From the NCBI GenBank assembly GCA_900766585.1, contig CAAFVV010000028.1, positions 1 through 64,000 of the forward strand: a DNA stretch of 64,000 nucleotides, read 5' to 3'. This DNA is from Clostridia bacterium (GTDB lineage: Bacteria; Bacillota; Clostridia; Oscillospirales; Acutalibacteraceae). The position numbers and the translations under genes were made by a program. The notes beneath the pieces were generated by a model. The model was not told the DNA's origin. It saw only the letters and a program-made list of their open reading frames with translations, and did not search any database. Below are positions 18,052-25,678 of this stretch, piece by piece. Within the stretch, counting starts at the first letter, position 1. The number at the start of each line of letters is the position of its first letter.

Positions 18052-18969
18052 ATGGACGCCATTGAAAAACAGCTTCTCGAGACTGTGGCGGATCTCCACG
18101 GCATACCCGAGGGCGCCTATAATATCCGCAAAAACGGCAAACCGGACGGACGCCGCTCGACGGCGCATATCCAAATCGACACCAAAACGGACAAGCCCGG
18201 CATTGACATCCACATCCAGCCCGGCACACGCAACGAAAGCGTGCATATCCCGGTGATCCTGAGCGAATCCGGTCTGAACGATATGGTGTATAACGACTTC
18301 TACGTCGGTGAGGACGCCGACGTCACCATTATTGCCGGTTGCGGAATCCACAACTGCGGCGACCAGAGGGCACAGCATGACGGCATCCACACCTTCTATC
18401 TGGCACGCGGCGCGCGGGTGCGCTATGTGGAAAAGCACTACGCCGACGGAGACGGCAGCGGCGAACGGGTGCTGAATCCCGTCACCGTCGTCCGGTTGGA
18501 GGAGGACAGCTATATGGAGATGGAAACGACCCAGATCGGCGGTGTCGATTCCACCGTGCGGCGCACTGAGGCGACGCTCGGCGACCGCGCGACGCTGATC
18601 ATCCGCGAAAAGATCATGACCGCCGGAAAACAGACCGCCGAAACGCATTTCACGGTGGATCTTGACGGCGTCGGCTCCGGCACCCATGTCATCTCCCGTT
18701 CGGTCGCGCGGGACGGCTCCCATCAGCTTTTCTGCTCGCAGATCAACGGCAACAACGCCTGCACGGGGCACACCGAGTGTGATGCCATATTGATGGATCA
18801 CGGCTCGGTCAGTGCCGTTCCCGAGATCAGCGCCAACCATGTGGACGCCAGCCTCATCCACGAGGCCGCCATCGGCAAGATCGCCGGCGAGCAGCTTGTC
18901 AAGCTCATGACGCTCGGTCTGACCGAAAAGGAAGCCGAAGAGCAGATCATCGCCGGCTTTATGAAATAA
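18052..18969 (+). CDS. SufB/SmsB-like Fe-S scaffold protein
   Basis: 305 residues, much shorter than classical SufB (about 470), composed mainly of the beta-helix core and C-terminal helices. Typical features are VIAGCGIHN-like IIAGCGIHNCGDQ, HISRSVARDGS, CQINGNNACTGHTECDAILMD and the closing ISANHVDASLIHEAAIGKIAGEQLVKLMTLGLTEKEAEEQII. Cys residues in the core (about 101 and 107) and at about 230-245 could hold a cluster. Stop to GtrA is 41 bases. Confidence 0.88.
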   Translation: MDAIEKQLLETVADLHGIPEGAYNIRKNGKPDGRRSTAHIQIDTKTDKPGIDIHIQPGTRNESVHIPVILSESGLNDMVYNDFYVGEDADVTIIAGCGIHNCGDQRAQHDGIHTFYLARGARVRYVEKHYADGDGSGERVLNPVTVVRLEEDSYMEMETTQIGGVDSTVRRTEATLGDRATLIIREKIMTAGKQTAETHFTVDLDGVGSGTHVISRSVARDGSHQLFCSQINGNNACTGHTECDAILMDHGSVSAVPEISANHVDASLIHEAAIGKIAGEQLVKLMTLGLTEKEAEEQIIAGFMK

Positions 18970-19010
18970 GCGGCAGCATTCCGCTTTTCCGGCTTTAGGG
19001 GGAATCCGCC

Positions 19011-19490
19011 ATGTCTCTGTCCGCGCTGTTTTCGCGCTATAAGCGCGGCATCCGCTATCTGATCGCCGGCGGGCTGACCACCGTTATCAGTCTCGGCAGC
19101 TTTATGCTGTTTGACCGGCTGTTTGGACAGGATCGCTTTCTGATCACCAATGTGATCAGCTGGATTCTGGCGGTGCTGTTTGCCTTTTTCGTCAACAAAT
19201 ACTGGGTATTCGAGTCCAAAAGCTCTGACCGGCGGACGCTGCTGCCGGAGCTGTTGAGCTTTTTCGGCGCGCGGCTGTTCTCTCTGCTTATGGAGGAGGC
19301 AGGGCTGTTCCTGCTGCTGGACATACTCGGCATGAAGGCGCTCGGCTTTACCCTGTGGCGCTTTTTGGTGACCGGCAACGATATTGCCAAGCTGCTGATG
19401 CAGGTGATCGTGCTGATTCTCAACTATCTGTTCAGCCGTTTCCTGATCTTTCGCCGCAAACAGCCGGCATCCCCGGAAAACCGACAGTAA
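19011..19490 (+). CDS. GtrA-family membrane protein
   Basis: 159 residues with four membrane spans. The family signature is visible: RYLIAGGLTTVISLGSF, NVISWILAVLFAFFVNKYWVFES, and a terminal YLFSRFLIFR. GtrA proteins are linked to translocation of lipid-linked sugars or cell-surface polysaccharide synthesis. It may be co-transcribed with the Fe-S pair; a terminator follows. Confidence 0.88.
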   Translation: MSLSALFSRYKRGIRYLIAGGLTTVISLGSFMLFDRLFGQDRFLITNVISWILAVLFAFFVNKYWVFESKSSDRRTLLPELLSFFGARLFSLLMEEAGLFLLLDILGMKALGFTLWRFLVTGNDIAKLLMQVIVLILNYLFSRFLIFRRKQPASPENRQ

Positions 19491-19516
19491 TTTTCCCCAT
19501 CTTTTATACAAAAAGG

Positions 19517-19553
19517 AAAACCGACAGACGAGTGTTCTCGCCTGTCGGTTTTT
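19517..19553. terminator. Bidirectional terminator between gtrA-like and degV genes
   Basis: AAAACCGACAG(A)CGAG-TGTT-CTCG(C)CTGTCGGTTTTT forms a long stem with A and T tails, placed between convergent genes. Confidence 0.9.
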
Positions 19554-19561
19554 GTGTTTTT

Positions 19562-20413
19562 TCAAGCGGCGGTCCGGTTTCTGAAAAAGGCAACCGCAAT
19601 CGTCCCGGGGCCGCAATGCGTGCCGATAATGCTGCCGATCGCCGTATACCTCACCCCATCCAGATTTCCCTCCCAGATCGCCCTGCTGTCCTCAATATAC
19701 TTCTGCAGAAGCGCATCGGAAATCCCGCTGTACCCGAGCAGCACCGGCAGCGAAAAATCTATGCCGCCGACCCGCTCCATCTCCTCCGCCAGCAGGTTGT
19801 TGCCCATCTTTGAGCCGCGCGCCTTGCCGAGGATCCGGATCTCGCCGTCGACAACCGCTATGACCGGCTTGATCTGCAAAACTGCGCCCGCCCATGCCGC
19901 CGTTTTGGAAATTCTGCCGCCGCGCTTCAAATATTCCAGCGTATCCAGCAGCGCCACCACAACAATGCGCTTTTTCTCCTCCTCCAATGCTGCGGCAATC
20001 TCCTGCGCGGAAAGCTCGGCATCGCGCAGGGCGAGGGCGCGCTCAACCAGAACGCCTTCGCCCATCGCCACGCTGGCGCTGTCCACCACGAAGATATCCG
20101 GATAGTCCGCCGCTGCGATCACCGCGCTTTGATAGGTGCCGGACAGCCTGGACGCCATGGTGATGACCACGGCGCTCTCACCTGCCGCGCGCACGCGGTC
20201 ATAGACCTCGGCAAAGGCAGCGGGCGTCGCCTGACTCGTCGAGGGCATGGCATCGCTTTCGATCAGCTTTTGATAAAATGCCGTGTGGTCGATCGTCACC
20301 CCCTCGATATATTCCTCATCGCCGAAATGCACTGTCATCGCCACCGTATATACCTGCCGCCGGATGTCCGGCGTGAGATCGGCGGCAGAGTCTGTGATGA
20401 TTCTGACTGACAT
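19562..20413 (-). CDS. DegV-family fatty-acid-binding protein
   Basis: 283 residues with the family pattern: N-terminal RIITDSAADL, SDAMPSTSQATPAAF, SRLSGTYQSA, VVDSASVAMGEG, LEYLKRGGRI and C-terminal GTHCGPGTIAVAFF. DegV proteins bind a fatty acid and, as FakB-type subunits, present it to a fatty-acid kinase. It is downstream of the marR gene by 19 bases and probably in one transcript under MarR control, suggesting a fatty-acid-responsive unit. Confidence 0.92.
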   Translation of the reverse strand: MSVRIITDSAADLTPDIRRQVYTVAMTVHFGDEEYIEGVTIDHTAFYQKLIESDAMPSTSQATPAAFAEVYDRVRAAGESAVVITMASRLSGTYQSAVIAAADYPDIFVVDSASVAMGEGVLVERALALRDAELSAQEIAAALEEEKKRIVVVALLDTLEYLKRGGRISKTAAWAGAVLQIKPVIAVVDGEIRILGKARGSKMGNNLLAEEMERVGGIDFSLPVLLGYSGISDALLQKYIEDSRAIWEGNLDGVRYTAIGSIIGTHCGPGTIAVAFFRNRTAA

Positions 20414-20432
20414 AAATCTCCATCCTTTCCCA

Positions 20433-20912
20433 TTATTCCGAGCGTGCGCAGCCGTCTTGCTCCCCGGTCTCTTCGCCCTTGTCCGCTATCCTCCGCAGGC
20501 GCTCGCTCACCGCAGAAAGACAGCGGTAAAACTCGGCGCGCTCTGTCTCATCCATCTCACGGCCGACCTCGTCAAGCACCGCACTGATCTTTTCTGCTAT
20601 GCGCTGCCCCGACTCCCGCCCCTTTTCCGTGAGAAAAAGCGGACTGTTATAGCGCTTGCCGTCCGCAGAGTCCCGCGTCAGATATCCGTTTTTCTCCAAA
20701 AAACCGACCGCGCGGGAAATGCCGGCTTTGTCCTCTTCACAGTATTCGCCAAGCTGCGTCACGGTCGCCGCACCGGTCGTGTATACATAATACAGACAGG
20801 ATATATGGACGCTCCGCAGACCAAACGCCGCCATCTCCCTATTCTTGATTCGGCGGATGCTCCGGCTGATCCGGTTGACCAGCACCGTAAAGGTCTCAAA
20901 CCGCTCCTGCAT
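20433..20912 (-). CDS. MarR-family transcriptional regulator
   Basis: 159 residues; winged-helix region about 45-105 (VTQLGEYCEEDKAGISRAVGFLEKNGYLTRDSADGKRYNSPLFLTEKG) with flanking dimerisation helices. The start has GGGAGG upstream. Its promoter carries two inverted repeats, so autoregulation is likely, together with the downstream degV gene. A FabT-like role in fatty-acid metabolism is a reasonable guess from this pairing, not shown. Confidence 0.9.
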   Translation of the reverse strand: MQERFETFTVLVNRISRSIRRIKNREMAAFGLRSVHISCLYYVYTTGAATVTQLGEYCEEDKAGISRAVGFLEKNGYLTRDSADGKRYNSPLFLTEKGRESGQRIAEKISAVLDEVGREMDETERAEFYRCLSAVSERLRRIADKGEETGEQDGCARSE

Positions 20913-20924
20913 ATCGTTCCTCCC

Positions 20925-20946
20925 GTTTGTTGTTTTGTCAACAAGC
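20925..20946. promoter_or_regulatory. MarR operator candidate, downstream site
   Basis: CGTTTGTTG-TTTTG-TCAACAAGCG-like imperfect inverted repeat lies just downstream of the -10, at the expected transcript start. It shares the TTGTTG/CAACAA core with the site at 20961. Confidence 0.65.
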
Positions 20947-20948
20947 GA

Positions 20949-20977
20949 AGTATATCACAAACTTGTTGATTTGTCAA
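20949..20977 (-). promoter_or_regulatory. Sigma-A promoter of marR-degV
   Basis: The minus strand has TTGACA (20977-20972), 17-base spacer, TATACT (20954-20949). The two flanking inverted repeats overlap the -35 and the start region. Confidence 0.88.
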
Positions 20978-20982
20978 CAAGT
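20961..20982. promoter_or_regulatory. MarR operator candidate, -35 site
   Basis: ACTTGTTGA-TTTG-TCAACAAGT is a perfect 9-bp inverted repeat that covers the -35 box. Confidence 0.75.
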
Positions 20983-20991
20983 AAGCCAATA

Positions 20992-21026
20992 AAAGGCGGC
21001 GGCTTTTCCTCAAAGCCGCCGCCTTT
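20992..21026. terminator. Terminator after the S1-domain gene
   Basis: AAAGGCGGCGGCTTT and its exact complement are separated by TCCTC. The T tail works on the minus strand (CCTTTTATT), 34 bases past the S1-domain stop. Confidence 0.88.
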
Positions 21027-21060
21027 GCATTTCATCATTCTGCGGAGAACAGGATACCGC

Positions 21061-21600
21061 TCAGCGTCCCTCGCCGCCGCGTCCGCCGCCGCGGCGGGAA
21101 AACCCGCCGTGCTTGCCGTCCATGCTGCGCTTGAGGTCGGAGATCTTCTCGTCACTCGTCTGCTTAAACCGGGACATCATATCTTCAAAGCTGGCGGAGT
21201 CCGAATGGGACGGCTGCCACTCATAGCCGCCGGGACGTCCGGGCGAAGGCGCCGGTGTCGGACGGGGGGTGCGGGGGCGCATCGGACGGCTGCCGTCGCG
21301 CGAACCGCGGCTGCCGTCACGGGGACCGCGATTTCCGTCACGCGGGCCGCGCGCCGGACGGGGCTGTTCCACCGTCCGCTTGATGGACAGACTGATCTTG
21401 CCGTCGTCACCGATGTTCAGGATCTTCACCTTGACGGTCTGTCCCTCCTGCACATGCTCGCGGATATCCTGCACAAACACCGGAGCTACCTCCGAAATGT
21501 GCACCATACCCGTCTTGCCGTCCGGCAATTCCACAAATGCGCCGAAATTTGTGATGCCCGTAACCTTGCCTTCAACGATCGCTCCAACTTCCAATGCCAT
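21061..21600 (-). CDS. yabR: YabR-like S1 RNA-binding protein with Arg/Gly/Asp-rich linker
   Basis: 179 residues. The S1 domain is at 1-75 (GAIVEGKVTGITNFGAFVELPDGKTGMVHISEVA ... VQEGQTVKVKILNIGDDGKISLSIK). A low-complexity linker follows, made of repeated GPRDG/GSRDG units (about 83-108) and Pro-rich sequence. The C-terminus has a short helical SFEDMMSRFKQTSDEKISDLKRSMD segment and an RRGGGRGG tail, likely RNA-binding. The gene order yabP-yabQ-divIC-yabR matches Bacillus. The Arg/Gly-rich extension is larger than in B. subtilis YabR as I recall it. Confidence 0.9.
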   Translation of the reverse strand: MALEVGAIVEGKVTGITNFGAFVELPDGKTGMVHISEVAPVFVQDIREHVQEGQTVKVKILNIGDDGKISLSIKRTVEQPRPARGPRDGNRGPRDGSRGSRDGSRPMRPRTPRPTPAPSPGRPGGYEWQPSHSDSASFEDMMSRFKQTSDEKISDLKRSMDGKHGGFSRRGGGRGGEGR

Positions 21601-21629
21601 AGGTGCCTGTTTTCCTCCTGCCGTTTTGT

Positions 21630-21971
21630 TTACGAATTTATACCCGGCTGCTCGATCATCACGATCTCGCCCGGGAGTGCCCAGCCCTGTTCATAGGCCT
21701 GCTGCCGCAAATATTGTTCGAGATTCTCCGTTTGTCTCGTCAGATTCTCGTTTACCCGCTGCTGCGCGGCAATGCTGCCGTTCAGCGCGTCGATCTTCGC
21801 CTGCTTTTCGCGGATCTCCAGCTGGAGCTGTGCCAGCATCACGACCACATAAATCGAAAAGGCAAGCAAAGCCAAGCGGAGAAGCACGCTTTTTCTTTTC
21901 CTTTTTACGCTCATACGGTCCTGTAACCCTTTCAACTCAAACCGGCGGCAGGCCTCCCTGTGCCGCCGCAT
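21630..21971 (-). CDS. divIC: DivIC/FtsB-like septum formation protein
   Basis: 113 residues: basic N-terminus, one membrane span (about 31-50), then a coiled coil (LQLEIREKQAKIDALNGSIAAQQRVNENLTRQTENLEQYLR, about 48-90) and a short C-terminal GEIVMIEQPG. This is the bitopic DivIC layout; the coiled coil pairs with FtsL and FtsB-type partners in the divisome. ATG 21971 has AAAGGA seven bases upstream; MSVKRKRK at 21914 is a weaker alternative. It lies between yabQ and yabR as in B. subtilis. Confidence 0.85.
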   Translation of the reverse strand: MRRHREACRRFELKGLQDRMSVKRKRKSVLLRLALLAFSIYVVVMLAQLQLEIREKQAKIDALNGSIAAQQRVNENLTRQTENLEQYLRQQAYEQGWALPGEIVMIEQPGINS

Positions 21972-22070
21972 AACACATTCCTTTCTCTCAAAAGGCAGAT
22001 ATGCCGCGATCCGGTCAGCGGGTAATGTCCCGCATCCGACGCCCCCTCCGGCGCCGTAAGCGCTATCTAC

Positions 22071-22568
22071 TTACCCCATTCTACCTTTATGTTGATTATA
22101 CACCATCAGGCGGGGCAGTTGCAAGAGCTTTTTTGAATTTTTTTGCGCGTTTCGGCAAACTTTTTGCAAACCGGCTGCCATTTTCCGGACCGGGCGAAAC
22201 AAAACGCGTCCCATGCCGCGCAGCACCTTGCCGGCCGCCTGTCCCGCACGGCAAAAAAGCCGGTGAAGCCGCCGCGCCGTCCGGCACAAAAGCCGGCCAA
22301 GCGTCTCCCGTCCGGCAAAGAAGCCGATTGCCGCGCCGCACAGCAGATACCACCGCAATCTGCCGCCCGTCAGGGGAAGCGAGAACAAAAACAGCATCCA
22401 TGCCGCCGTCACGCAAAAGCCCACGTCCCATCCCCATCGGCTGAGCCGGTGAACGGCGGCTGCCCTGGCCATGCCGCAGAGGGCATAGGCGGTGCCGAGC
22501 CAGAAGCCGAAGCCGCCCGAAAGCAAAAAGCAATAGAGCTGCCAGCCGCTTTCCGCTTTGCCCGGCAT
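22071..22568 (-). CDS. yabQ: YabQ-like spore cortex biosynthesis protein
   Basis: 165 residues from ATG 22568, which overlaps the yabP stop as TGATG. Four hydrophobic segments lie in the first 105 residues (WQLYCFLLSGGFGFWLGTAYAL and others), with a basic tail. In B. subtilis YabQ localises to forespore membranes and is needed for cortex formation. Recognition rests on synteny plus the small multispan topology; the sequence itself is poorly conserved. Confidence 0.75.
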   Translation of the reverse strand: MPGKAESGWQLYCFLLSGGFGFWLGTAYALCGMARAAAVHRLSRWGWDVGFCVTAAWMLFLFSLPLTGGRLRWYLLCGAAIGFFAGRETLGRLLCRTARRLHRLFCRAGQAAGKVLRGMGRVLFRPVRKMAAGLQKVCRNAQKNSKKLLQLPRLMVYNQHKGRMG

Positions 22569-22849
22569 CAGCGAAACAGCCTCCCAAGCCATCCGCCGGA
22601 CTTCGCACGTCCCTCGGAATAGGTCATGCTGTCAACATGGCCCTCCAGCGCCAGATCCCCGCTCTCCAGATCCAGACGGGTGATCTGCAGATCCGACCCG
22701 CAGATGCAAAGCTCCCCCTGATCCGTGACCGCCGTCACCGCTTTTTCGTCAAAATCCCGCACATCTGACACCCCCGTCAGGGTGAACCGCTCCCGCTCAT
22801 CCAGAAACAGCCGGTGCGGCTTTTTCGCCGCCGGTATTTTTTCTGCCAT
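22568..22849 (-). CDS. yabP: YabP-family sporulation protein
   Basis: ATG 22849 gives 93 residues: PHRLFLDERERFTLTGVSDVRDFDEKAVTAVTDQGELCICGSDLQITRLDLESGDLALEGHVDS, the complete YabP/YqfC beta-rich pattern. A CATACA (22876-22871, minus strand) matches a sigma-E -10 core, but no convincing -35 lies upstream. Start of the yabP-yabQ-divIC-yabR unit. Confidence 0.85.
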   Translation of the reverse strand: MAEKIPAAKKPHRLFLDERERFTLTGVSDVRDFDEKAVTAVTDQGELCICGSDLQITRLDLESGDLALEGHVDSMTYSEGRAKSGGWLGRLFR

Positions 22850-22943
22850 ACCTTCGCCCCCCACGCAGCCTGTATGCTTCCACCTTATGCGGCGCAAGAG
22901 GCAATTATGCACCATCCCGCCGCCGCGCGCATAGTCTGTAATG

Positions 22944-22971
22944 AGCCGGAAAGCACACGCTTGTTCCGGCT
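22944..22971. other. Short hairpin in the yabP / ABC importer divergent region
   Basis: AGCCGGAA and TTCCGGCT (8 bp) flank a 12-base loop, 27 bases before the ATPase ATG. No T tail follows. It does not resemble a TPP riboswitch; role unknown. Confidence 0.4.
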
Positions 22972-22997
22972 GCTAGGCTAAGGAGAGGTGATCGCGT

Positions 22998-23759
22998 ATG
23001 CCCGCATTGACCGTTTCCCACCTTCGGGAGACCTACCAGTCCGACAACGGCGAGGTGGAAGCTATTAAAGACGTGTCCTTCACCCTGGAAAAAGGGGAAT
23101 TTTTAAGCATCGTCGGCCCGTCCGGCTGCGGGAAATCCACACTTCTGTCGATACTTGCCGGGCTTCTGCCCGCCACCTCAGGCACCGTCACCGTGAACGG
23201 CAGACCCGTTCGCGGCATCTCCCCCGAGATCGGGTATATGCTGCAGAAAGACAATCTCCTCCCCTGGCGCACCATCTATCAAAACGTCCTGTTCGGTCTG
23301 GAAATCCGTCACACCCTGTCTCCGGACACAAGACAGCGTGCCGACCGGCTGCTGCGCACCTACGGGCTGTGGGAATTCCGCCACAAATACCCCGCGCAGC
23401 TTTCGGGCGGCATGCGGCAGCGGGTCGCCCTGATCCGCACCCTCGCCGTCAATCCGACCATTCTGCTGCTCGACGAGGCGTTTTCCGCGCTTGATTATCA
23501 GACGCGGCTGTCAGTGACGCAGGATGTCTATGCCATCCTGCGCCGCGAGGGCATCACAACCGTCATGGTCACACACGATATTCCCGAAAGCATCAGTATG
23601 GGGGATCGCGTGCTGATCCTCTCCGCACGCCCGGCATGCGTCAAGGAGATCCTGACGCTGGATTTCGGCGATGACCGCACCCCGCTCTCCTGCCGGAGCA
23701 ATCCCCGTTTTCAAGACTACTTTGATCACATATGGAAAGAATTGGGGGTCCATGAATAA
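22998..23759 (+). CDS. NitT/TauT-type ABC transporter ATPase
   Basis: 253 residues. Walker A GPSGCGKST (about 39-47), Q-loop YMLQKDNLLPWRTI, signature LSGGMRQR (about 135-142), Walker B ILLLDEAFSALD, H-loop VMVTHDI. The QKDNLLPWRT stretch is typical of SsuB/TauB/ThiZ-type ATPases. It is first of a three-gene importer operon and overlaps the permease gene by 8 bases. Confidence 0.92.
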   Translation: MPALTVSHLRETYQSDNGEVEAIKDVSFTLEKGEFLSIVGPSGCGKSTLLSILAGLLPATSGTVTVNGRPVRGISPEIGYMLQKDNLLPWRTIYQNVLFGLEIRHTLSPDTRQRADRLLRTYGLWEFRHKYPAQLSGGMRQRVALIRTLAVNPTILLLDEAFSALDYQTRLSVTQDVYAILRREGITTVMVTHDIPESISMGDRVLILSARPACVKEILTLDFGDDRTPLSCRSNPRFQDYFDHIWKELGVHE

Positions 23760-24555
23760 ACCCGTATCCGCTGAACGGCAGCAATACCTGCGGCAGAAAA
23801 AGCGGCAAAAACGCGCTGTGCTTTTCTGCCGGATCGGTCTGCTGCTGTGTTTCTGCCTGCTGTGGGAGCTGGCTGCCCGCCTCGGGTGGATTGACAGCTT
23901 TATCCTGAGCCAGCCGACCCGCATTGCCCGCACACTGCGGGAAATGCTGCAAAACGGGCTGTTTACCCATATCGGCGTCACGGTCTATGAAACGCTGACC
24001 GGATTTCTTCTGGGCGCCGCCGGCGGACTGCTGCTTGCTGTTCTGCTTTGGTGGAGCCCGTTTATCGCCCGCGTCAGCGAGCCGTACCTCGTGGTGCTCA
24101 ACAGCCTGCCGAAAATCGCGCTCGGACCGGTCATTATCGTATTGGCCGGTGCGGGCACACGCGCCATCATCGTCATGGCGCTGGCCATCTCTCTGGTCGT
24201 CACGGTGCTGGAAATGCTGCACGGCTTTCTGCACACCGACGGCGAGCTGATGAAGATGGGGCGCACCTTCGGCGCCTCAAAATCACAGCTCTTTTTCCGC
24301 ATTGTCCTGCCCGGCAATCTGCCCACCCTGTTCAATTCACTGAAGATCAACATCGGCTTATCCTTAGTCGGCGTCATCGCGGGCGAATTTCTTGTCTCCA
24401 AGGCGGGGCTTGGGTATCTGATCGTCTACGGCGGACAGGTGTTCAAGCTGGATCTCGTTATGGCGGGCGTGCTGATCCTCGCCGTCGTCGCCGCACTGAT
24501 GTATGAGAGCGTGTACCTCCTGCAAAAGTGGGCGACCCGCCATCGGGACCGCTGA
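23752..24555 (+). CDS. NitT/TauT-type ABC transporter permease
   Basis: ATG 23752, inside the end of the ATPase gene, gives 267 residues with six membrane spans and the SsuC-type EAA loop (MKMGRTFGASKSQLFFRIVLPGNLPTLFNSLKI). The upstream in-frame ATG at 23671 is shadow sequence of the ATPase. It is the single-gene permease, working as a homodimer. Confidence 0.9.
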   Translation: MNKPVSAERQQYLRQKKRQKRAVLFCRIGLLLCFCLLWELAARLGWIDSFILSQPTRIARTLREMLQNGLFTHIGVTVYETLTGFLLGAAGGLLLAVLLWWSPFIARVSEPYLVVLNSLPKIALGPVIIVLAGAGTRAIIVMALAISLVVTVLEMLHGFLHTDGELMKMGRTFGASKSQLFFRIVLPGNLPTLFNSLKINIGLSLVGVIAGEFLVSKAGLGYLIVYGGQVFKLDLVMAGVLILAVVAALMYESVYLLQKWATRHRDR

Positions 24556-24626
24556 ACACCCCACCTGTCGGCAGCGCCGCACCGGTATTGCGCGGCGCTG
24601 CCCTATTTTTCGGAAAGGATGAGTCC

Positions 24627-25628
24627 ATGAAAACATTCCGTTTTCGCACCTGTATCGCGGTTTTGCTTGCCGCCGCCATGCTGACCTGTCTCGCCTCGGC
24701 GTGCAAGCCCGCAGAAAAGACTGCCACGGTGCGGCTCTGCGAGGTCACGCACTCAGTATTCTATGCACCGCAGTATGTCGCCCTGCAGCTTGGTTTTTTT
24801 GAAGAGGAAGGGCTAAAGGTCGAGCTGTCCACCGGCGAAGGCGCCGATCGCGTCATGGCAGCCGTGCTGTCCGGCGGCATCGACATCGGCTTTGCCGGAC
24901 CGGAAGCCGCGATCTACGTCTACAACGAGGGGCGCGACAACTACGCGCAGGTATTCGCCCAACTCACCCGCCGGGACGGCTCCTTCCTTGTCGCCCGCAA
25001 GCCGGATACCGCCTTTTCGTGGGATAAGCTCAAGGGCGCGCACGTGCTGCCCGGGCGTGTCGGCGGCGTACCCTACATGACGTTTTGTCACGTTCTGCGG
25101 CAAAACGGGCTTGACCTCACCCGCGATCTGACGCTCGACACCAGCGTACAGTATGCACTGATGACCGCAGCGTTTACCTCGGGCACCGGCGACTATGTCA
25201 CCGTGTTTGAGCCGACCGCCTCAACGCTGGAGAAAAACGGTCAGGGCTATATCGTCGCCTCGGTCGGCGAGGCGGCGGGCGACATCCCCTACACCGCCTA
25301 TTTCGCCTCGCGCGAATATCTGACGAAAAACGCCGACACCGCCGAGCGGTTCACCCGCGCCATCTACCGCGGGCAGCAATGGGTCGCCGCACACACGGCG
25401 GAGGAAATTGCCAAGGCGGTGCAGCCCTCCTTCCCCGACGCCGACCTCGACAGCCTGACCCGCTCGATCCGAAGTTATCAGCGAATCGACGCCTGGTGTA
25501 CCGATCCGCTGCTGCGTCCGGAGGCGTTTGACCGCTTGCAGGAGGTCATCAGCGAGGCCGGTGAGCTCGACAAAAAAGCGCCGTATGACCCCGTTGTCAA
25601 CACCCGCTTCGCCGAAGCCGTGTGCTGA
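24627..25628 (+). CDS. NMT1/THI5-like ABC substrate-binding lipoprotein
   Basis: ATG 24627 with GGAAAGGA upstream gives 333 residues. Lipoprotein signal peptide with lipobox LASAC (Cys 26). The mature part has the NMT1/THI5 pattern: TVRLCEVTHSVFYAPQYVALQLGFFEEEGLKVELSTGEGADRVMAAVLSGGIDIGFAGPEA. The substrate could be a pyrimidine thiamine precursor (ThiY-like), sulfonate or nitrate-like anion. No TPP riboswitch is seen upstream of the operon, so a thiamine role is not supported by regulation. A terminator follows. Confidence 0.9.
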   Translation: MKTFRFRTCIAVLLAAAMLTCLASACKPAEKTATVRLCEVTHSVFYAPQYVALQLGFFEEEGLKVELSTGEGADRVMAAVLSGGIDIGFAGPEAAIYVYNEGRDNYAQVFAQLTRRDGSFLVARKPDTAFSWDKLKGAHVLPGRVGGVPYMTFCHVLRQNGLDLTRDLTLDTSVQYALMTAAFTSGTGDYVTVFEPTASTLEKNGQGYIVASVGEAAGDIPYTAYFASREYLTKNADTAERFTRAIYRGQQWVAAHTAEEIAKAVQPSFPDADLDSLTRSIRSYQRIDAWCTDPLLRPEAFDRLQEVISEAGELDKKAPYDPVVNTRFAEAVC

Positions 25629-25636
25629 CCGGCGCA

Positions 25637-25672
25637 AAAGACCGCTCTCCCTGTTTCAGGAGAGCGGTCTTT
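25637..25672. terminator. Bidirectional terminator between the importer operon and tex
   Basis: AAAGACCGCTCTCC and GGAGAGCGGTCTTT are exact complements around CTGTTTCA, between convergent genes. Confidence 0.92.
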
Positions 25673-25678
25673 CCTGTT

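Noticed and set aside
22920..22997. Riboswitch upstream of the THI5-like importer
   Set aside because: Only one short hairpin is present and no conserved TPP-aptamer sequence can be seen.
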